In this document: in pieces, positions 60,120 to 64,000 of the stretch
Numbering within the stretch: position 1 is the first letter of the stretch
How the letters are laid out: every line of letters begins with the position of its first letter
Origin: Autumnicola tepida
GTDB lineage: Bacteria; Bacteroidota; Bacteroidia; Flavobacteriales; Flavobacteriaceae
Reading direction: 5' to 3'
DNA length: 64,000 nucleotides
Assembly (NCBI RefSeq): GCF_031846485.1
Contig: NZ_JAVRHQ010000004.1
Location: 129,729-193,728 of the forward strand
Notes under the pieces: model-generated
What the model was told of the DNA's origin: nothing
The model's database searches: none
What the model saw: the letters and a program-made list of their open reading frames with translations, nothing else
Program-made: the position numbers and the translations under genes

Positions 60120-62522
60120 ATGTCACAACAAAATTATCCAAACCGTCCGCAGGAAGAAGAGATTGATTTAAGGGAGGAACTGGAAAAGTATCTGCATTAC
60201 TGGCCGTGGTTTGTGGCAGGTGTGATGGCTTGTTTAGTTGTTGCTTTTGTTTATTTGCGTACAACTACACCCAGTTATAATACTGTTGCAAGTATTATTA
60301 TCAAGGATGAGGAAAGCAAATCGCCTTCTTCCGAAATGTCGGCCTTTGTAGACCTTGGCCTTTTAAGCGGGATGGGCACTAACAGTATTGAGAATGAGAT
60401 AGGAATGCTGAATTCCAGGAGGATGATGAATAACACGGTGAAAGCCCTGGATATCAATATTCTTTATTTTGATGAGGATAAAATAAAGTCTTCAGAATTA
60501 TATTTAAACACTCCTTTTAAAGTGAACATTCTTCAGTTGGACGAAGAAGCGCTTTCCAGAGTTGCTTCAGAAGGAGCAAATTCTTTCCGTATTAATAAAG
60601 AAAAGAGCCGGCTTGTACTTACCAATACCGAAACAGGTGAAAGAATCAAAGGAGAAGTTGGGGTGCCGTTAAATCTAGGCTTCGCCAATGTGGTAGTAAC
60701 CGAAAATCAGAAAATCACTGGCTCGGGGGAAATGCAGTCTCTGGAAAACCTGGTGGTGAAATTTGTTCCCGTGGAAGCTGTGGTAGATAATTACAGGAGT
60801 AAACTGCAGGTGAATCTTACCGATAAAAATTCAAGCCTGATAGAGCTAAGCCTTGAAGACCCGGTAAAGCAAAAGGCACAGGATATCCTGGACCAGCTAA
60901 TCCTGGAATACAACAGGGAGGCTATTGAGGACAAAAACCTGGTGGCCCGAAATACTGCGGAATTTATAGATGACCGGTTGAAGATCATTAATGAAGAACT
61001 GGATTCCGTGGAAACCGGCAAGGTGGAATTTAAGGAGGCTAACCGGCTTACCAATATTGAAGCGGAATCTGAATTGTTTATTGAAAATGCCAGCGAATAT
61101 AATAAAAGGCAACAGGAGGTGGGAACCCAGCTGGAACTTGCCAGTGCGATGATAGATTACCTTAACTCCGGCACCGAATCTGATCTCCTGCCTGCCAACC
61201 TGGGGATAAAGGAAGAAGGCGTGAACCAGCAAATACAGGAATATAATAAACTTGTACTGGAGCGCAACAGAATACTGGCAGGTTCAACCGAGAAAAACCC
61301 TGTTATTGTAAGGCTCAACAGCCAGATTGATCAAATGAAATCTAACGTGCTGCAGAGCCTGCAACGCATGCGCTCAAATCTTAAGATCGCCCAGGAAGAC
61401 CTGGACCGCCAGGCTGCTTCCATAGGAAGTAAAATATCTGCTGTGCCATCAAAAGAACGGCAGTATCGTGGCATCGAACGGCAACAGAATATAAAGGAAT
61501 CGCTATATCTTTTCCTTCTTCAAAAAAGGGAGGAGAATTCGCTTTCCCTTGCCGTAACCGCACCCAAGGCCAAAATTGTAGATAGTGCTTACAGCTCAAA
61601 AGAGCCGGTTTCCCCTAAGCCAAAGATCATTTTGTTAGCGGCACTTATTCTTGGCCTGCTAATTCCTTTTCTGGTGATCTACATTAAAAACCTGCTTAAT
61701 AATAAAGTGCGCAGCAGGGTAGATTTGGAAAAGGCCGGGAAACAAATACCATTAGTGGGAGAAGTGCCCAGGATAGGGGCTAAAGACCAACAGCTGGTGG
61801 GGCAACATGACCGTTCTGTCCTGGCCGAGTCTTTCCGAATCCTTATCACGAATCTGCAGTACCTGCTGGTAAATGCCGGGAATAAAAAGGAAGGGGTAAG
61901 TATTTTTGTGACCTCTACTGTTAAAGGGGAAGGAAAAACCTTTACCGCTTTTAACCTGGCCATGACACTGGCCAATACCGGTAAGAAAGTGCTGATTATG
62001 GGGGGAGACCTTCGAAATCCACAGTTGCAGCGTTTTGAAAAAAATGCCAAAGAGTGGCAGGGAGTAAGCGATTACCTGGTAAATGATAAGCTTACGCTGG
62101 AGGAGCTCATTAAGAACTCCAGCCTGCATAAGAACCTTTACCTGCTTTCTTCCGGAAGTGTTCCTCCTAATCCTTCAGAATTGTGGAGGCACGATAAAAC
62201 CGAGCTGTTATTCGAACAGGTAACCTCTAAATACGATTACGTGATTGTGGATACCGCGCCATCTATGCTGGTGGCAGATACCTTTCTAATCAATAAGTTT
62301 GCAGATCTTACCCTTTACCTGGTTAGGGCCGGCTATACAGAGAAGAAACTGCTCGAGTTTCCAGTAGATGCCAAAAGGGATGGAAAGCTGCATGATGTAA
62401 GTTTTGTGCTTAACGATGTGGAAACGGCTTATTTTGGTTATGGAAATAAATATGGCTACAGTTATGGACAGGAAGACCCTGGTTTCTGGACTAAAATAAG
62501 ATCGAAGGCTGCTTTTTGGTAG
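60120..62522 (+). CDS. wzc: Wzc-type chain-length determinant and tyrosine autokinase, locus 2
   Basis: 800 residues, paralog of the gene at 30822. Same build: R-P-Q-E-E-E-I-D-L-R-E-E-L-E-K-Y-L start, two TM segments enclosing the coiled-coil Wzz domain, P-V-S-P-K-P-K-I, Walker A T-S-T-V-K-G-E-G-K-T, G-G-D-L-R-N-P, V-I-V-D-T-A-P and the tyrosine tail F-G-Y-G-N-K-Y-G-Y-S-Y-G. Differences concentrate in the periplasmic loop (roughly residues 110-230), which contacts chain and polymerase. The DNA is GC-richer than that of copy 1. Confidence 0.94.
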   Translation: MSQQNYPNRPQEEEIDLREELEKYLHYWPWFVAGVMACLVVAFVYLRTTTPSYNTVASIIIKDEESKSPSSEMSAFVDLGLLSGMGTNSIENEIGMLNSRRMMNNTVKALDINILYFDEDKIKSSELYLNTPFKVNILQLDEEALSRVASEGANSFRINKEKSRLVLTNTETGERIKGEVGVPLNLGFANVVVTENQKITGSGEMQSLENLVVKFVPVEAVVDNYRSKLQVNLTDKNSSLIELSLEDPVKQKAQDILDQLILEYNREAIEDKNLVARNTAEFIDDRLKIINEELDSVETGKVEFKEANRLTNIEAESELFIENASEYNKRQQEVGTQLELASAMIDYLNSGTESDLLPANLGIKEEGVNQQIQEYNKLVLERNRILAGSTEKNPVIVRLNSQIDQMKSNVLQSLQRMRSNLKIAQEDLDRQAASIGSKISAVPSKERQYRGIERQQNIKESLYLFLLQKREENSLSLAVTAPKAKIVDSAYSSKEPVSPKPKIILLAALILGLLIPFLVIYIKNLLNNKVRSRVDLEKAGKQIPLVGEVPRIGAKDQQLVGQHDRSVLAESFRILITNLQYLLVNAGNKKEGVSIFVTSTVKGEGKTFTAFNLAMTLANTGKKVLIMGGDLRNPQLQRFEKNAKEWQGVSDYLVNDKLTLEELIKNSSLHKNLYLLSSGSVPPNPSELWRHDKTELLFEQVTSKYDYVIVDTAPSMLVADTFLINKFADLTLYLVRAGYTEKKLLEFPVDAKRDGKLHDVSFVLNDVETAYFGYGNKYGYSYGQEDPGFWTKIRSKAAFW

Positions 62523-62579
62523 GCAAAATTTTTTAAATAATAAATATTAGGAACAAAATAAAAATCAGGGCCTTTGCCG

Positions 62580-62616
62580 ATTGATATCACGCCTAAAGAG
62601 CTTTTAGGAGGCGTAT
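62580..62616. repeat. Inverted repeat after wzc, locus 2
   Basis: CCTAAA and TTTAGG pair around GAGCT, with ACG/CGT outside, giving a hairpin. It lacks a T-run. Confidence 0.4.
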
Positions 62617-62644
62617 TTTATAAATATTAATTAGCACATTTTAG

Positions 62645-62672
62645 AAAGCGGGGAACATTCCTCGCTTTTTTT
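62645..62672 (+). terminator. Intrinsic terminator at the end of locus 2
   Basis: AGCGGGGA (62647-62654) pairs with TCCTCGCT (62659-62666, one G-T pair) across ACAT, with flanking A/T pairs and a T-run to 62672. It closes the locus 2 transcript. Confidence 0.8.
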
Positions 62673-62741
62673 ATGGATAATTGGAGGTTGTTAAAAACTT
62701 TCCCAGGCTGATTCCCTCATCAGCGATAATTTTTTCAATAC

Positions 62742-62818
62742 TACTCATTACTCATTACTCATTACTCATTACTCATTACTCATTACTCACTACTCATTAC
62801 TCACTACTCACTACTCAC
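62742..62818. repeat. Heptamer tandem repeat, 11 units of TACTCAt/c
   Basis: Eleven uninterrupted 7-base units: six TACTCAT, then TACTCAC, TACTCAT and three TACTCAC. It lies between the locus 2 terminator and the prs promoter. Unit number could vary between strains. Confidence 0.9.
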
Positions 62819-62826
62819 CACTAAAA

Positions 62827-62857
62827 TTTGCCGGCTGCCCGATATCAACTATATTTA
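62827..62857 (+). promoter_or_regulatory. prs promoter
   Basis: TTTG (62827-62830), 19 bases, TATATTTA (62850-62857): the Bacteroidota consensus with ideal spacing. It shows that translation starts at 62885 and not at the upstream in-frame codon at 62828, which lies inside the promoter. Confidence 0.7.
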
Positions 62858-62884
62858 CGATCAGAAAACAACAACACAACACCA

Positions 62885-63826
62885 ATGTCCACCACAACAG
62901 CTGACGCAAAAATATTTAACTGTACCCAAAGCCGGGAGCTTGCCGAAAAAATAGCCGCCGCGTACGGTAGTAAACTGGGTAACGTGATCACTTCTACCTA
63001 CAGTGATGGGGAGTTCCAGCCTTCATTTGAAGAGTCGGTGAGGGGATCCAGGGTTTTTATAATTGGTTCCACCCACCCGGGTGCCGATCATCTTATGGAA
63101 ATGCTGCTTATGCTGGATGCTGCCAAGCGTGCTTCCGCCAGGCATATCACTGCAGTGATGCCTTATTTTGGCTGGGCCAGGCAGGATAGAAAAGACAAAC
63201 CAAGAGTGCCGATTGCCGCTAAAATGATCGCCAGTATCCTGGAAACCGCCGGTGCGACCAGAATTATTACCATGGATTTACACGCAGACCAGATCCAGGG
63301 ATTTTTTGAAAAACCCGTGGACCATCTTTTTGCTTCCACGGTTTTTCTGCCTTACCTGAGGAGCCTGAACCTGGAGAACCTTACCATCGCTTCTCCCGAT
63401 ATGGGTGGTTCAAAAAGGGCCTATGCCTATTCCAAGGCTTTGGAAAGCGATGTGGTGATATGTTATAAACAGCGCGCCAAGGCCAACGTAATTTCCCATA
63501 TGGAATTAATAGGAAATGTGGAAGGCAAAAATGTGGTTTTGGTGGACGATATGGTGGATACCGCCGGAACCCTTACCAGGGCGGCAAACCTGATGATGGA
63601 AAGAGGGGCGTTAAGCGTGCGCGCAATCTGTACGCATCCTGTTCTTTCAGGGGAGGCCTACGAGCGCGTGGAAAAATCAAAACTGCAGGAGCTTATCGTC
63701 ACCGACTCGATTCCGCTGAAAAAAGAAAGCCGCAAAATAAAAGTTGTCAGCTGCGCCGATCTTTTTGCCGATGTAATGAACAGGGTCCATAGCAACCGTT
63801 CTATCAGTTCAAAATTTATAATGTAA
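62885..63826 (+). CDS. prs: Ribose-phosphate pyrophosphokinase
   Basis: Makes PRPP from ribose-5-phosphate and ATP, for nucleotide, histidine and NAD synthesis. The ATG at 62885 gives M-S-T-T-T-A-D-A-K and 313 residues, the normal size. Y-S-D-G-E-F-Q-P-S-F, R-Q-D-R-K-D-K-P-R-V-P-I, D-L-H-A-D-Q-I-Q-G-F-F and the PRPP-binding V-L-V-D-D-M-V-D-T-A-G-T are all intact. It is a housekeeping gene with its own promoter and marks the right border of the polysaccharide region. Confidence 0.96.
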   Translation: MSTTTADAKIFNCTQSRELAEKIAAAYGSKLGNVITSTYSDGEFQPSFEESVRGSRVFIIGSTHPGADHLMEMLLMLDAAKRASARHITAVMPYFGWARQDRKDKPRVPIAAKMIASILETAGATRIITMDLHADQIQGFFEKPVDHLFASTVFLPYLRSLNLENLTIASPDMGGSKRAYAYSKALESDVVICYKQRAKANVISHMELIGNVEGKNVVLVDDMVDTAGTLTRAANLMMERGALSVRAICTHPVLSGEAYERVEKSKLQELIVTDSIPLKKESRKIKVVSCADLFADVMNRVHSNRSISSKFIM

Positions 63827-64000
63827 TTTGAAGTAAGAGGCAGGAAGTACGAAGTTAGAAGTGGAAAAAGTTACCGGTTGTCCGTTATCAGTTGTTCTTC
63901 CGGAATTTCTCTTATTCCAGGATATAAATAAAAAGAGCTAAAGAGGAAAAGAGCCAAAGAGTGAAATGTGAATTAATTCTTCATGTATGTCCCTGATATG
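63827..64000. other. Right edge, no gene seen
   Basis: The last 174 bases contain a G-A-A-G-T-A/G-A-A-G-T-T-rich low-complexity string near 63831-63865 and A-A-G-A-G repeats near 63940-63962, but no coding frame. Confidence 0.5.

Noticed and set aside
62742..62818. CRISPR array
   Set aside because: Units are 7 bases with no spacers; it is a simple tandem repeat.

Overview
The window looks like chromosomal DNA of a marine-type Flavobacteriaceae bacterium (phylum Bacteroidota). The evidence is the family content (UpxY-type NusG paralogs, a Bacteroidota-style tyrosine recombinase and mobilization genes, an LES-type lipoprotein signal C-S-K-D-D-D), promoters of the Bacteroidota form TTG...TAnnTTTG, and moderate to low GC. 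Genus cannot be fixed by eye.

Layout. (1) 1-5.9 kb: a mobilizable integrated element with an integrase (5' end outside the window), a two-TM protein, an excisionase-like HTH protein, a replication-initiator-like protein, a DnaC-like ATPase, an oriT-like hairpin, mobC, the mobA relaxase and a membrane accessory gene. (2) 5.9-7.6 kb: scar tissue with an internally deleted IS110 transposase and an HI0073/HI0074-type nucleotidyltransferase pair whose partner gene carries an in-frame stop. (3) 7.9-33.2 kb: exopolysaccharide locus 1, made of UpxY, a manC remnant, a nucleotide-sugar dehydrogenase with a damaged start, acyltransferase, Wzx, a QueC-like PP-loop protein, a GH88/105-like protein, pyruvyltransferase, an AsnB-like protein, glycosyltransferases and an EpsG-type polymerase. 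A scar with wecA and wecB pieces follows, then WecA, an acidic lipoprotein, a split YjbH (two genes), Wza and Wzc. (4) 33.2-34.2 kb: a decayed spacer with a terminator, a duplicated 24-mer and a two-component-propeller remnant. (5) 34.2-62.5 kb: locus 2, made of UpxY, cysC, UDP-xylose synthase, cysQ, frameshifted rfbA, truncated rfbB, manC, gmd, a GxxExxY cassette, fcl, ugd, Wzx, glycosyltransferases, an O-antigen polymerase, a WecG-like transferase, and a second copy of the lipoprotein/YjbH-N/YjbH-C/WecA/Wza/Wzc block. (6) 62.5-64 kb: a terminator, an 11-unit heptamer repeat and prs with its own promoter.

How it works together. Both loci share one plan: an antiterminator, sugar-nucleotide synthesis, a variable AT-rich core of flippase/polymerase/glycosyltransferases, then a conserved Wzy-type export block. 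Locus 2 can supply UDP-GlcA and UDP-Xyl (ugd, UXS) and GDP-L-fucose from GDP-mannose (manC, gmd, fcl); its dTDP-sugar branch is broken. WecA would start the repeat unit on undecaprenyl phosphate, Wzx flip it, the polymerase extend it, and Wzc/Wza control length and export, with the lipoprotein and the two YjbH halves as outer-membrane partners. The most interesting unit is this duplicated lipoprotein + split-YjbH + Wza/Wzc module. Several lesions are one-base losses in A-runs, so assembly error should be excluded before calling them biological.
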